From positions 1 through 26,957 of the IMG/VR virus record IMGVR_UViG_3300037493_004708: DNA of 26,957 nt, one strand, 5' to 3'. Numbering within the stretch: the first letter of the stretch is position 1; each line of letters opens with the position of its first letter. The stretch comes from a virus. Made by a program: the position numbers and the translations under genes. The notes beneath the pieces are model-generated. The model ran no database searches and had not been told where the DNA came from. It saw nothing but the letters and a program-made list of their open reading frames with translations. Below are positions 1 through 7,784 of the stretch, one piece after another.

Positions 1-377
1 TTATAATCGTATGATTTGGAATTGTCTAACAAAAATTCATCATATTGTGTTTTATGGTATGAGCAATTTGTTGAATTGTTATGATAGGAGAATGTTATAC
101 TTTCTGATGGTTTTAACTTTGAATCGTATTCAATCAAATCTATTGTATGGGATAATTTTAAATCTCCCAATAGTTCTTCAAATTTTGTAATGAATTCGTC
201 CTTTATCTTAGAAATGTCTAAAGGTTCTTTGTATGTGGTTTTACCTTTGATTACATAAAAGTTTAAACAGTCGGCGACTTGGATAATACTTTCCTCGTCT
301 TTTGGAATTTGATTTAATATGAAATCTGCAAATAAATTAACTATTGATAGTTTGCTTGTTGGTGATTTTAATATCAT
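1..377 (-). CDS. Hypothetical protein, C-terminus cut by window edge
   Basis: Reading leftwards from an ATG at 377 the frame stays open for 125 codons to the left edge, so the protein is partial. It begins MILKSPTSKLSIVNLFADFI and looks soluble, with mixed charged and hydrophobic residues and no signal peptide or membrane segment. An in-frame stop lies a few codons upstream of the ATG, which fixes this start. I recognise no family. It is the leftmost visible member of the minus-strand block and is separated by about 60 bases from the next gene. Confidence 0.7.
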   Translation of the reverse strand, partial: MILKSPTSKLSIVNLFADFILNQIPKDEESIIQVADCLNFYVIKGKTTYKEPLDISKIKDEFITKFEELLGDLKLSHTIDLIEYDSKLKPSESITFSYHNNSTNCSYHKTQYDEFLLDNSKSYDY

Positions 378-439
378 TGGTATTTCTTTTGGAATTTATT
401 ATTGTTTAAGTATAAACAATTTAATTCGTAAAAAGAATA

Positions 440-1426
440 TTAAATGTAATCGTTAAAGTACAAGTTGATATTTTTATCTACTTTTCTTGAGTCAGGATAA
501 TCAGGGGGTCTTATAGATAAACAATCATCTTGGTTTTTTATAACACCCAAGTAATCACCCCAATATTCAAGTGTCCCGGAATAATAACCTTTATTATCTC
601 TTAAATAATCAACAATGTTACTTTCAAAGTTGTGTATTGGTGCCTTATATCTTTGTACTTCAGTATTTGTTCTGTAGGTATGAGGTCTTGTTACCCATTC
701 ACCATCACCAAAATATTTTGAAAGTTCTCCCATAATATCTTCGAATAATTCTTCTTCATATGCTGAGTTATATGAAGAATTATGAATAATATATAATTCA
801 CTTTTAAGGTCTCCTAATTTGTCTTCCATTAATTTATCCATTGTTTCCTCATCGTCAACTATTTCGTCAATGTTAGATTCATTTACAGTAACATATTCAG
901 TATTTTCTCTTTGAGCGATAGACTCAAGTACATCAGTATTAGTGGGTAATTGTTGACCGTCCAAAGTTTGAATGATATACTCTTTTAATCTCTTTAGATT
1001 TTCTTTGGTAAGTTCTTGAATGACATCTCTATAAACATCATCAGTTGAATCGTAATAAAAATCGTTCTCATGCTCACCTGATAATATGCCTTCAACAGTA
1101 CCTTGAGATATATCATATCTGTTTCCATCACAGAATAATGTTGCTAGTTCTCCTCTACTATCAAGAATAAGATATGGAACTCCATCAATTAATTCAACAT
1201 CATTCAAATACTTCAAAACATATTCCCAAAACTTTTGTTTATCGTTTTCATAATAAAATAATAGTAATTCGTTTTGATAATGTTCGGAAAGTTTTCCTTC
1301 AGGGTCCAACTCATTAATCAATCCTCTTTTGTTAACAACCTTAAGAAAAGTGTCAATATCGCTGAAGTACTGAATAAACTCAGTATCTCCATCGTTAAAC
1401 TTTTCTATTAATTCATTAATGTCCAT
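440..1426 (-). CDS. Acidic hypothetical protein
   Basis: A 328-residue, strongly acidic protein of unknown function. I place the start at the ATG at 1426 (MDINELIEKF) rather than at an ATG 27 bases upstream, because the upstream one lies inside a terminator hairpin and a TATTTATA motif ends 4 bases before 1426. The middle (about residues 140-250) is rich in Asp and Glu and predicted mostly helical; the C-terminal third has many aromatic residues (YWGDYLGVI). There is no signal peptide, membrane segment or recognisable catalytic motif. Its style (acidic, Asp/Glu/Tyr-rich) resembles the C-terminal half of the protein at 2348-4105, but I see no clear alignment. Confidence 0.8.
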   Translation of the reverse strand: MDINELIEKFNDGDTEFIQYFSDIDTFLKVVNKRGLINELDPEGKLSEHYQNELLLFYYENDKQKFWEYVLKYLNDVELIDGVPYLILDSRGELATLFCDGNRYDISQGTVEGILSGEHENDFYYDSTDDVYRDVIQELTKENLKRLKEYIIQTLDGQQLPTNTDVLESIAQRENTEYVTVNESNIDEIVDDEETMDKLMEDKLGDLKSELYIIHNSSYNSAYEEELFEDIMGELSKYFGDGEWVTRPHTYRTNTEVQRYKAPIHNFESNIVDYLRDNKGYYSGTLEYWGDYLGVIKNQDDCLSIRPPDYPDSRKVDKNINLYFNDYI

Positions 1427-1430
1427 ATAA

Positions 1431-1438
1431 TATAAATA
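1431..1438 (-). promoter_or_regulatory. TATTTATA start-proximal motif
   Basis: On the minus strand TATTTATA ends 4 bases before the ATG at 1426. It is one of about ten copies placed just upstream of starts in this window and is proposed here as a phage-specific -7/-10 element giving a leaderless or nearly leaderless mRNA. Confidence 0.4.
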
Positions 1439-1440
1439 CG

Positions 1441-1469
1441 AAAAAAGGGACAATTCTCATTGTCCCCTT
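1441..1469 (-). terminator. Intrinsic terminator
   Basis: An 8-bp perfect stem GGGACAAT / ATTGTCCC with a 4-base loop is followed, in the minus-strand direction, by six T residues. It ends transcription of the small gene at 1493-1657 and sits immediately before the next minus-strand gene. Confidence 0.85.
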
Positions 1470-1492
1470 CTTAATTTTCTCAAATGTTTAAA

Positions 1493-1657
1493 TTACTTAC
1501 TAGTTTTGTTTACGTTGTAGTACTTTTCAACCGTTTTCTTGATGGCCGATTTAACACTTTCGTTAGTTTGTTGTCTTTGAGCCGCAGCCTGTTGAACCTG
1601 TTGAGGTGAAGGCTGTTGTGATTGGTTTCCGTTATTTTTGCATCCGCATCCTGACAT
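1493..1657 (-). CDS. Small Cys/Gln-rich protein
   Basis: A 54-residue protein beginning MSGCGCKNNGNQSQQ and ending in NVNKTSK. The start is an ATG at 1657 and the stop is TAA at 1493-1495; an intrinsic terminator follows directly, which supports it as a real transcription unit. The N-terminus has a CGC motif and a Gln/Pro-rich stretch, followed by a basic amphipathic helix (SVKSAIKKTVEKYY). The function is unknown. It sits between the GIY-YIG gene upstream and the acidic protein downstream. Confidence 0.7.
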   Translation of the reverse strand: MSGCGCKNNGNQSQQPSPQQVQQAAAQRQQTNESVKSAIKKTVEKYYNVNKTSK

Positions 1658-1675
1658 AATTTTTATTTTTTAATT

Positions 1676-2263
1676 TTAGTTTATTATTCTAAATTCATGT
1701 TTATAACAAGTTTTTCTTATGGAACCCTTGTAACCATTATTTACTAATTTACCTCTTAAAGAACTTGATATTTTCATTCTAACGTTTCTTGGACTACCAT
1801 TCGCAAATCCATTTTCAATTAAGTAATTAGCACCATCAACTAGATTATCAAAAGTTAATGTTTCTTTTGTTTCAATATTTGACAATGAATATTTATTAAT
1901 GTTTCCGTTTTTATTTAAATTATGTTTAGATAATTTAACTTTAACTTCATCATTGTAAGTGTTTCGTCTAAAATCATTAACTAATGCTAAATTATAACCT
2001 TTGTCAAGGTTATTGGAATCATGTAATGTGATAAATATATTTTCTTTTTCAATTAATTTGTTTGGTTCACAATACTCGACAATTTCAAATATAAATGCAT
2101 CCTCACCATATTTTTTATATGATTTTTGTAAGTATTCGTTATCGTGAATACCTTTATTCAACATCCAAAAATGTTTATATTCACGACTTGAAATATTAAC
2201 ACTACTACCAATATAAACTTTATTATTTGTGGTGTTGGTTATTTTATAGATACCTGAATTCAT
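1676..2263 (-). CDS. GIY-YIG homing endonuclease
   Basis: A 195-residue protein with an N-terminal GIY-YIG nuclease domain. The GIY half is at residues 4-6 (SGIYKITN) and the YIG half at 17-19 (KVYIGSS), followed by SSREYKH with the conserved Arg region and a Glu-rich helix (LIEKENIFI) that would supply the metal-binding Glu. The remaining C-terminal part resembles the DNA-binding tail of phage segment-type (Seg-like) endonucleases. No intron is visible around it, so it is a free-standing element that probably spreads by cutting related phage genomes. It is divergent from the gene at 2348, and that gene's promoter begins only about 12 bases from its start codon. Confidence 0.9.
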   Translation of the reverse strand: MNSGIYKITNTTNNKVYIGSSVNISSREYKHFWMLNKGIHDNEYLQKSYKKYGEDAFIFEIVEYCEPNKLIEKENIFITLHDSNNLDKGYNLALVNDFRRNTYNDEVKVKLSKHNLNKNGNINKYSLSNIETKETLTFDNLVDGANYLIENGFANGSPRNVRMKISSSLRGKLVNNGYKGSIRKTCYKHEFRIIN

Positions 2264-2275
2264 AAAATTGTTTAT

Positions 2276-2304
2276 TTGTTTCCTGATAATAAATACTATC
2301 TTTG
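2276..2304 (+). promoter_or_regulatory. Bacteroidota-type promoter
   Basis: TTG (2276-2278), an 18-base spacer and TATCTTTG (2297-2304) match the Bacteroidota -33/-7 consensus. It would drive the gene starting at 2348 with a leader of about 40 bases. This argues against an ATG-less upstream start at 2276, which would overlap the promoter. Confidence 0.7.
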
Positions 2305-2347
2305 TGGAAATATAAGAGTAAAAGAATATTTATCAATTAAAGATACA

Positions 2348-4105
2348 ATGGATTTTTTAAAATTAATACAAGAAGGTAGAGTTGAAGATTTCAAGACCAA
2401 GTATTCTCAAAAGTTTGGTGGGGAGAATATAAATAAAATTCTTAAGGCGGTGCCCCAAAAATATTTGGATTGGGTTGGTAAAAACCTTGATACTGTTAAC
2501 TTCGAGGAGAACCTTGTAAAAGTTGGGGAGGCTTTAAAAAAGTTTGTAAAAATATCAACCAACCTTCCAATCACCGACTTATTCCAATATAAGAGTGCGG
2601 GACAACTATTGTCTGCCTTGGCGGAATATGAGACCAGACAAAGACGAGTGGTTAAAGAAGTTGAGGGTGGTAATGTTGTTTATGATGATGGTAGATTCTT
2701 TGTGGTTAATCCATTAACACATGATTCATCTTGTTATTATGGTAAGGGTACCAAATGGTGTACAACTACGGACTCAGACTATCAGTTCAATAGATATAAC
2801 CAAGACGGTAAGTTGTTTTACATCTTGGACCGACAAGCACCATCTGACAATAAGTTTTATAAAGTTGCCTTACTCCAAAAATTTGATGGTGACAAAACAT
2901 ATTATGATGCGTTGGATGAAACTGTAAAAGGTGGATGGATTTTGGGTACAAACAAGTTGAATGAAATCTTAAGTTCTGTTGACGATTATCTTAAATCACA
3001 ATATGCAGAACAAGTTAAGATTTATAGTGATAGAGAATTGGCTCGAAAGGAAAAAGAAAGATTGGAAAAAATGAGATTGGCTCAAATATTAAGAGAGAGG
3101 GAGAGCCAAGCTCAACAAAGACGTGAAGAGAATGAGTGGGAGTTGGGACCTGATTGTCCTGAAGAAGGTTTGAAAGCTCATGCATTATTAAGATTTCTTG
3201 ATGATGAGGGTGATGTTGAAGTAATGAACAATCAAGACCGAGGTGAGATTGCTCGAATTCAAAATGAAATTGACCGACTTCAAGCTGAATATGATAATGA
3301 TGAAGAAGTAAGAGGTGATTTATTGGATGAAATAAGTGGGTTGGAAGATGAGTTGGAAGAATTGGGACAAAAGATTGATGTATACAATATAATTCCAACT
3401 GGAAGATTTTATGATACAACAGAATTTGAAGTTATTGGCGCTCCTGATGTAGAAGACCGTAGATATGCTGTGGGTGATGAAACTGAAATGCAATCAAGTG
3501 CTGAAGATTATGTTGAAGGATTGATTGATGATATAGGTTTTGAGGGATTCAATAGTAATTTTGCAAAACAATATATTGATGATGATGCGGTTATAGCGTA
3601 TGCTGAAGATTTGTTTAATCAAGATGTTTATGAAAGTCCTGAATCATACTTAGATGATGACCAACGAAATTTATCCACAAAACAGGAGGAAAGAGTCGAT
3701 ATTTTAACTGACAAAATAGAAAAATTTAGAAGTTTAATCTCAAGATTTGAAGATGATATGGATGGTGAAAATGATGATGAACTTCAAGAAAGAATTGATG
3801 AGTTAATTGAGGAAATTACTGATATGGATACAGAAATTGAGGACATCAAGGAAGACCCTGAAGGTGATTTTCCTAATGAATTAATTGATGAAATTATTAC
3901 CGATAGAGTTAATCAGGCAAGATATGATATTGAAGGGTTTATGAATGAGTGGGGATTAGAATTGAATGAGTATATAGACAAAGATGAGTTTATTAGGGCT
4001 GTTATTGACGAAGATGGATATGGTACCACACTAAATGGTTATGATGGAAATGCTGAGGAGATAACAATACAGAATGAGTTATTTTATGTTATGAGAATTG
4101 ATTAA
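2348..4105 (+). CDS. Large WCT-motif protein with acidic coiled-coil C-terminus
   Basis: A 585-residue protein beginning MDFLKLIQEGRVEDF. The N-terminal ~210 residues share a domain with the protein at 13703-14575: both have a 'P-x-TH-x2-S-x2-YG-x2-T-x-WCT' block with the Trp at residue 137 in each, followed by F-x-RY-x2-(D/N)G-x-L-x-Y. After this domain comes a basic/acidic coiled coil (about residues 226-262, ELARKEKERLEKMRLAQ). A very acidic, Asp/Glu/Tyr-rich region then runs to the C-terminus with a second coiled-coil segment (about 450-505). The function is unknown. Similar WCT blocks recur in phage and mobile-element proteins as far as I recall, but I cannot name a confirmed activity. 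The start is chosen from the upstream promoter and a TATTTATC at 2327. Confidence 0.85.
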   Translation: MDFLKLIQEGRVEDFKTKYSQKFGGENINKILKAVPQKYLDWVGKNLDTVNFEENLVKVGEALKKFVKISTNLPITDLFQYKSAGQLLSALAEYETRQRRVVKEVEGGNVVYDDGRFFVVNPLTHDSSCYYGKGTKWCTTTDSDYQFNRYNQDGKLFYILDRQAPSDNKFYKVALLQKFDGDKTYYDALDETVKGGWILGTNKLNEILSSVDDYLKSQYAEQVKIYSDRELARKEKERLEKMRLAQILRERESQAQQRREENEWELGPDCPEEGLKAHALLRFLDDEGDVEVMNNQDRGEIARIQNEIDRLQAEYDNDEEVRGDLLDEISGLEDELEELGQKIDVYNIIPTGRFYDTTEFEVIGAPDVEDRRYAVGDETEMQSSAEDYVEGLIDDIGFEGFNSNFAKQYIDDDAVIAYAEDLFNQDVYESPESYLDDDQRNLSTKQEERVDILTDKIEKFRSLISRFEDDMDGENDDELQERIDELIEEITDMDTEIEDIKEDPEGDFPNELIDEIITDRVNQARYDIEGFMNEWGLELNEYIDKDEFIRAVIDEDGYGTTLNGYDGNAEEITIQNELFYVMRID

Positions 4106-4127
4106 GATTTTTATTTAGTTATAATTG
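4098..4127 (+). promoter_or_regulatory. Bacteroidota-type promoter, near-leaderless
   Basis: TTG (4098-4100), a 19-base spacer and TATAATTG (4120-4127). The last base is 4 bases before the ATG at 4132, so transcription should start at or beside the start codon. The -7 box differs from TAnnTTTG by one base. Confidence 0.5.
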
Positions 4128-4131
4128 TTAT

Positions 4132-4911
4132 ATGGGGAGAAGAAAGAAAATACCATTTAAGTTAAATCCTGAATGGATGTTGAAAGAACCGTTGGACTTT
4201 GAATATAACAAATATACATTATTGGATTACATACAAAAATGCGAACAAAGATTGGATAAGTTTGAAATTTATCCTGACTTTGTTGAGTTGTCGTTACACT
4301 TGGCCAACATGCAATCTTTATCAAAAGAAAATACTCTCCTACTTACAGATAAGAAATTTAACTCCTGTGATGATGAAATCATGTTAAAGGATTTATACCC
4401 AAAGAAACCGAGAGAAATGTCCGAAGAGGAAAAAAACGAGTTGGGTAGGACAATCAGATATTCAAACAACAAATTATTTGATACATTCAATGTGGCAAAA
4501 TCCATTTGGAATATTGTATTTGATAGTGTTGATATCTCAATCAAAAAGAATAAAGAAAACTTGGCGTCAGGTTCAGGTTATGTTTTTTATTATAGAAAGT
4601 TGGATAATAAAATATATGTTTGGGAATACGAAATCAAAAAGAAACGAGGTGAAAAAAATGTAAGTCAGACTCATGTAACTAAGATATATGAGAACAATCC
4701 TGATAAGACAACATTACTTTCAATTATTGAAAATCACTCCAAGTTTAATAAAAGTAAGTATTATAAAGATTTCCCAGTATTTGAAATGTCCTGTGGTCAA
4801 AACTTTCCAATGGAACAATCCATTATACCAATCATGAAAAGAAAAATAACCGCATATATTTTTCAAATAGTTAACATGGTTAAGGTAAAAAACTTTGACT
4901 CTGAAATATAA
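4132..4911 (+). CDS. Conserved-looking phage hypothetical protein
   Basis: A 259-residue protein beginning MGRRKKIPFKLNPEW. It is soluble, with a basic N-terminus and a hydrophobic C-terminal stretch (TAYIFQIVNMVKV). There is no signal peptide or known catalytic motif. It follows the large WCT-motif gene by 26 bases and has its own near-leaderless promoter. Function unknown; the regular composition and the promoter make it a confident gene. Confidence 0.85.
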   Translation: MGRRKKIPFKLNPEWMLKEPLDFEYNKYTLLDYIQKCEQRLDKFEIYPDFVELSLHLANMQSLSKENTLLLTDKKFNSCDDEIMLKDLYPKKPREMSEEEKNELGRTIRYSNNKLFDTFNVAKSIWNIVFDSVDISIKKNKENLASGSGYVFYYRKLDNKIYVWEYEIKKKRGEKNVSQTHVTKIYENNPDKTTLLSIIENHSKFNKSKYYKDFPVFEMSCGQNFPMEQSIIPIMKRKITAYIFQIVNMVKVKNFDSEI

Positions 4912-4925
4912 TATGATTATATTTG
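4895..4925 (+). promoter_or_regulatory. Bacteroidota-type promoter, near-leaderless
   Basis: TTG (4895-4897), a 20-base spacer and TATATTTG (4918-4925). The -7 box ends 4 bases before the GTG at 4930. The promoter overlaps the end of the upstream coding region. Confidence 0.65.
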
Positions 4926-4929
4926 TGTC

Positions 4930-5115
4930 GTGGGATTTAATAAACGATATATCAATATTGAAAAAAGTTTAAATGCACTTCATGAAAATAAATTGAAAGA
5001 GTATTACGGTAATAGTGATGCTCTTTTTTTTAGTGATGAAAAAAGTCATACAGTTTATAAATTACACAATGAAGGTAAAAGTGATAAAGAAATATTAAAA
5101 ATAATAACTAAATAG
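4930..5115 (+). CDS. Small hypothetical protein, GTG start
   Basis: A 61-residue basic/acidic protein (starts MGFNKRYINIEKSLN) with a GTG start placed just after a promoter -7 box, so the mRNA is probably leaderless. The C-terminal half (THTV-like helix then EGKSDKEILKIITK) could be a small helical DNA-binding fold, but that is a guess. Its stop codon is immediately followed by the ATG of the next gene, so the two are likely co-transcribed. Confidence 0.7.
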   Translation: MGFNKRYINIEKSLNALHENKLKEYYGNSDALFFSDEKSHTVYKLHNEGKSDKEILKIITK

Positions 5116-5304
5116 ATGGATACTAAATCAACTAAAACCTTGATGTCTAAATTGAGACAACCCATTCACATCGATTATATTGCAAAATATATTTTGAAAG
5201 TTTCAGAAGACGATGCAAGAATTGAGTTAAATAAACTTATTGAAGAAAATGTAATCGAAGAATCTAAGTATGCAAAAGATTATTATGTGATTAAAAATGT
5301 ATAA
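5116..5304 (+). CDS. Small winged-helix-like protein
   Basis: A 62-residue protein (MDTKSTKTLMSKLRQPIHID). The pattern of two short helices (IDYIAKYILKVS, DDARIELNKLIEENVIEE) followed by a short strand pair (SKYAKDYYVIKNV) is what a minimal winged helix-turn-helix looks like, so a transcription regulator is possible. This is inference from pattern only. It abuts the preceding stop codon with no gap and is followed 3 bases later by the next gene. Confidence 0.7.
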   Translation: MDTKSTKTLMSKLRQPIHIDYIAKYILKVSEDDARIELNKLIEENVIEESKYAKDYYVIKNV

Positions 5305-5307
5305 ATT

Positions 5308-5499
5308 ATGGTTAATATGAAAAGTACAATGATAGAATTAATACTTGTAGGTTGTGTAGGAATGTGGTTAGGTGCAATAATGATGTATCTAATGGTCATT
5401 AAACCAATTAATAGAGAAAATGAAGAGTTGAAAGAAATTATCCATCAACAACCAAAAATTGGATTTTACGAAGAATTAAAACAAGAAGAATATGAGTGA
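5308..5499 (+). CDS. Small single-pass membrane protein
   Basis: A 63-residue protein with one membrane segment (about residues 9-30, ELILVGCVGMWLGAIMMYLM) and a charged, helical C-terminal tail (NRENEELKEIIHQQ). Phages often carry such proteins as spanin-like, holin-accessory or superinfection-exclusion factors, but nothing here chooses between these. An alternative start at the ATG four codons in is possible. It overlaps the DUF3310 gene by 8 bases. Confidence 0.7.
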   Translation: MVNMKSTMIELILVGCVGMWLGAIMMYLMVIKPINRENEELKEIIHQQPKIGFYEELKQEEYE

Positions 5500-5713
5500 A
5501 CAAGTTAATCACCCCCAACATTACGGAGGACAAGATAATCCATATGAGGCGATTAAAGTAATTGAGGCTTGGGACTTGGATTTTCATCTTGGGAATACCG
5601 TTAAGTATATCTCAAGGGCGGGAAAGAAAGGTACCGATAAAGAACTCCAAGACCTTAACAAGGCTCTATGGTATCTTCAAAGAAGAATAGAAAATTTAAA
5701 AAATAAAGTATGA
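5492..5713 (+). CDS. DUF3310 (SaV-like) phage protein
   Basis: A 73-residue protein with the full DUF3310 signature: NHPQHY near the N-terminus, YEAIKVIEAW, FHLGNTVKYISRAGKKG and DLNKALWYLQRRI. The family is common in tailed phages and is thought to act in nucleotide or nucleic-acid metabolism, often as a domain attached to other enzymes; the exact reaction is not established. The protein has typical length for a stand-alone member. It overlaps both neighbours, which marks a small operon leading to the methyltransferase. Confidence 0.93.
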   Translation: MSEQVNHPQHYGGQDNPYEAIKVIEAWDLDFHLGNTVKYISRAGKKGTDKELQDLNKALWYLQRRIENLKNKV

Positions 5714-5799
5714 CAAAAATATATTGGTTTTTTTGGTGGTTATGGAATTATCCTGAAATAGTTTGGATGAAAATTAAATCAAAATTTGAAAACAAATAA
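5710..5799 (+). CDS. Trp-rich micropeptide
   Basis: A 29-residue frame starting at an ATG that overlaps the DUF3310 stop (ATGA). It is MTKIYWFFWWLWNYPEIVWM followed by a basic tail: six Trp in the first 19 residues, which would bind a membrane surface. The ATGA overlap and the 4-base gap to the methyltransferase start suggest translational coupling. It is short enough to be chance, so the call is tentative. Confidence 0.45.
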   Translation: MTKIYWFFWWLWNYPEIVWMKIKSKFENK

Positions 5800-5803
5800 G
5801 AAG

Positions 5804-6655
5804 ATGATAGAAACAGGAAAAATATTAAATGGAGATTGTATCGAGGTGATGAAAACATTACCTGAGGGTTGTGTTGATTTGGTTGTAACATCTCCACCAT
5901 ACAACGTAGGGATTGACTATGATAGTCATGATGACCGTATGAGTATGGAAGATTATTGGGAGTTCACCCGACAGTGGTTAACCGAAGCGTACAATCGATT
6001 GAAAGACGATGGTCGTATTGCTGTTAACATTCCATACGAAGTAAACGTACAGGACAGAGGTGGACGAGTATTGTTCATGTCAGAGTTTTGGACCATCATG
6101 AAACAAGTTGGATTTAAGTTCTATGGACTTGTTGACCTTGATGAGAATTCGCCACATAGAAGTAAGACCACGGCTTGGGGTTCATGGATGAGTCCGTCAA
6201 GTCCTTACATCTACAACCCAAAGGAATGTGTTATCTTGGCTTACAAGAAAGACCGTATCAAGAAAATTAAGGGTGAACCTCAATGGAAAGCCGACATGGT
6301 TGACATGGAACAAGAAGACGGTACAGTAAAAACCAAAGCAGTTTATCAAGACGATGACAAAAAAGAATTCATGTCTTTGGTATACGGTCAGTGGGAATAT
6401 TTTGCAGACACAAGACAACAAACTAAGGCAACTTTCTCAATGGATATCCCAATGAAAGCAATCAAGATTCTTACCTATAAGAATGATGTGGTCCTTGACC
6501 CATTTGTTGGAAGTGGTACTAGTTTATGTGCCGCTGAGATTAGTGGAAGAAGATGGATTGGAATAGAGTTGAGTGAGAACTATAGTAAAGTTGCACAAGA
6601 AAGAGTTCAACATTTTTTGGACCGAAATAAACAAATTGAAATGGAATTTAAATAA
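5804..6655 (+). CDS. Beta-class DNA (N4-cytosine or N6-adenine) methyltransferase
   Basis: A 283-residue type II-like modification enzyme. The catalytic motif IV TSPPYN is at residues 29-34 and the AdoMet-binding motif I DPFVGSGT is at 232-239, followed by the GRRWIGIEL helix-strand. This motif order (IV before I) defines the beta class. SPPY rather than DPPY favours N4-cytosine methylation, but both occur in related enzymes, so the base is not certain. No restriction endonuclease lies nearby, so it is an orphan enzyme that probably protects phage DNA from host restriction. I choose the ATG at 5804 over a TTG six codons upstream. Confidence 0.93.
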   Translation: MIETGKILNGDCIEVMKTLPEGCVDLVVTSPPYNVGIDYDSHDDRMSMEDYWEFTRQWLTEAYNRLKDDGRIAVNIPYEVNVQDRGGRVLFMSEFWTIMKQVGFKFYGLVDLDENSPHRSKTTAWGSWMSPSSPYIYNPKECVILAYKKDRIKKIKGEPQWKADMVDMEQEDGTVKTKAVYQDDDKKEFMSLVYGQWEYFADTRQQTKATFSMDIPMKAIKILTYKNDVVLDPFVGSGTSLCAAEISGRRWIGIELSENYSKVAQERVQHFLDRNKQIEMEFK

Positions 6656-6679
6656 AAGGGTTTAAAAACCCTTTTTTTT
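6654..6679 (+). terminator. Intrinsic terminator
   Basis: AAAAGGGTT and AACCCTTTT arms with a short A-rich loop end in a run of eight T residues, directly after the methyltransferase stop. The T-run leads into a segment nearly identical to 11650-11673. Confidence 0.85.
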
Positions 6680-6689
6680 GTTTTATGGA

Positions 6690-6697
6690 TATTTATT
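6690..6697 (+). promoter_or_regulatory. TATTTATT start-proximal motif
   Basis: TATTTATT lies 15 bases before the ATG at 6713 and directly downstream of a terminator. The stretch TTTTTTGTTTTATGGATATT just around it recurs at 11650-11673 with a one-base insertion, again between a terminator and a tagged gene. Confidence 0.4.
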
Positions 6698-6712
6698 AAT
6701 AAAATAACTTAA

Positions 6713-7774
6713 ATGGCGAACATATTAATAACTGAACGACAACTCGCTTTGATTACTAAAGACCAATCATTAAAAAATGATTTATCTCTTAATGAGTCTG
6801 AGTGGTATAATACTCTTGGTGATATTGTAGGCATTATTGACCCAACAGGAATTGTCGACCTTGTTAATGGAGTTAGTTATTGGAATCAAGATGATAAGTT
6901 ATTTGCGATATTATCTTGGATTTCAGTTGTCCCATATGTTGGAGATGTTTTAGCCAAACCTGTTGTTGGAGCACTAAAAGTTGGTGGTAAAGCTACAAAT
7001 GCGTTTAGAGGAGCGGTAGCTGCTGGTGATGCATTTAAAATTGCGGAAACTGCTAAAATCGCGGGAGGACCAATAGCCAAAATGGTTGAGAGTGCACCTA
7101 CTTGGGGTGGTAAATTATTACAAGTGTTAAAAACTGCCATTGGTAAAGTACCAGGAATTGGTGGACCGTTAATCAGAGCCGTTGAAGAATTTGTGGGTAT
7201 TTTTATTAAAGCAAGTAAGGAAATTAAATTACCAACAAATATTAGTAGAGGAGGTAAAATAATTAACGTTGAAAAAGGATTATCTTCCTTAGAAAAACAA
7301 ACATTAATGAAATCTCTTGAGAAAGAACAGGGTAAATTATTTAGGGGAAATAAAGATGTAAGAAATTCATGGTTAAAATATATGAAATCTGATGCATCTT
7401 TAGGTCAAAAAATATGGGCAGGTGTCCCAAGAGTATTTGGTGGTAATCCAGCAACTAGGTCATTAATGAAAAGAACAAAAACTTATTTAGGGTTTTTAGA
7501 TTGGTTAGGTTTTGGTAATTTTGTAGGACCTGATGAGTTATTAGGAAAAATGCCAAACGCCGAACAAAAATGGGATGAATATTCCAAAACACCCGAAGCT
7601 CAAAAAACGTGGAATCAAGAAATGGGTGAAAATATTCCCAATCAGAGTATGGGACAATCATCAGGACAATCATCAGGACCTTCATCGTCAAGTGGTGAAT
7701 CAGACCCAATTCAGGGATTTATGTCAGATATTTTTGGTGGAAAATTAACAAATGCAGCCTTAACGGCAATTTAA
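6713..7774 (+). CDS. Tagged putative virion/internal protein, pretoxin-like region
   Basis: A 353-residue protein. The N-terminus MANILITERQLALITK carries the tag shared with other proteins here, with hydrophobic-x-Glu sites at residues 6-8 (ITE) and 26-28 (LNE). Residues about 36-90 (DPTGIVDLVNGVSYW, then SWISVVPYVGDVLAKP) are hydrophobic and resemble the spacer region found before toxin domains in polymorphic toxins, as well as membrane-active phage proteins. Glycine-rich and amphipathic segments follow, then a Gln/Ser/Gly-rich linker (about 310-330) and a C-terminal helix. The function is unknown. A head- or tail-associated protein injected into the host is my inference from the tag and composition. 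Confidence 0.8.
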   Translation: MANILITERQLALITKDQSLKNDLSLNESEWYNTLGDIVGIIDPTGIVDLVNGVSYWNQDDKLFAILSWISVVPYVGDVLAKPVVGALKVGGKATNAFRGAVAAGDAFKIAETAKIAGGPIAKMVESAPTWGGKLLQVLKTAIGKVPGIGGPLIRAVEEFVGIFIKASKEIKLPTNISRGGKIINVEKGLSSLEKQTLMKSLEKEQGKLFRGNKDVRNSWLKYMKSDASLGQKIWAGVPRVFGGNPATRSLMKRTKTYLGFLDWLGFGNFVGPDELLGKMPNAEQKWDEYSKTPEAQKTWNQEMGENIPNQSMGQSSGQSSGPSSSSGESDPIQGFMSDIFGGKLTNAALTAI

Positions 7775-7784
7775 TATATAGTAT

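Noticed and set aside
1676-2263. Intron around the GIY-YIG gene
   Set aside because: No group I intron core or split flanking gene is visible; the gene stands free between two promoters or terminators.
3015-3419. 134-codon minus-strand frame rich in His, Leu and Pro
   Set aside because: It is the antisense shadow of the Glu/Asp-rich coiled-coil region of the gene at 2348-4105.
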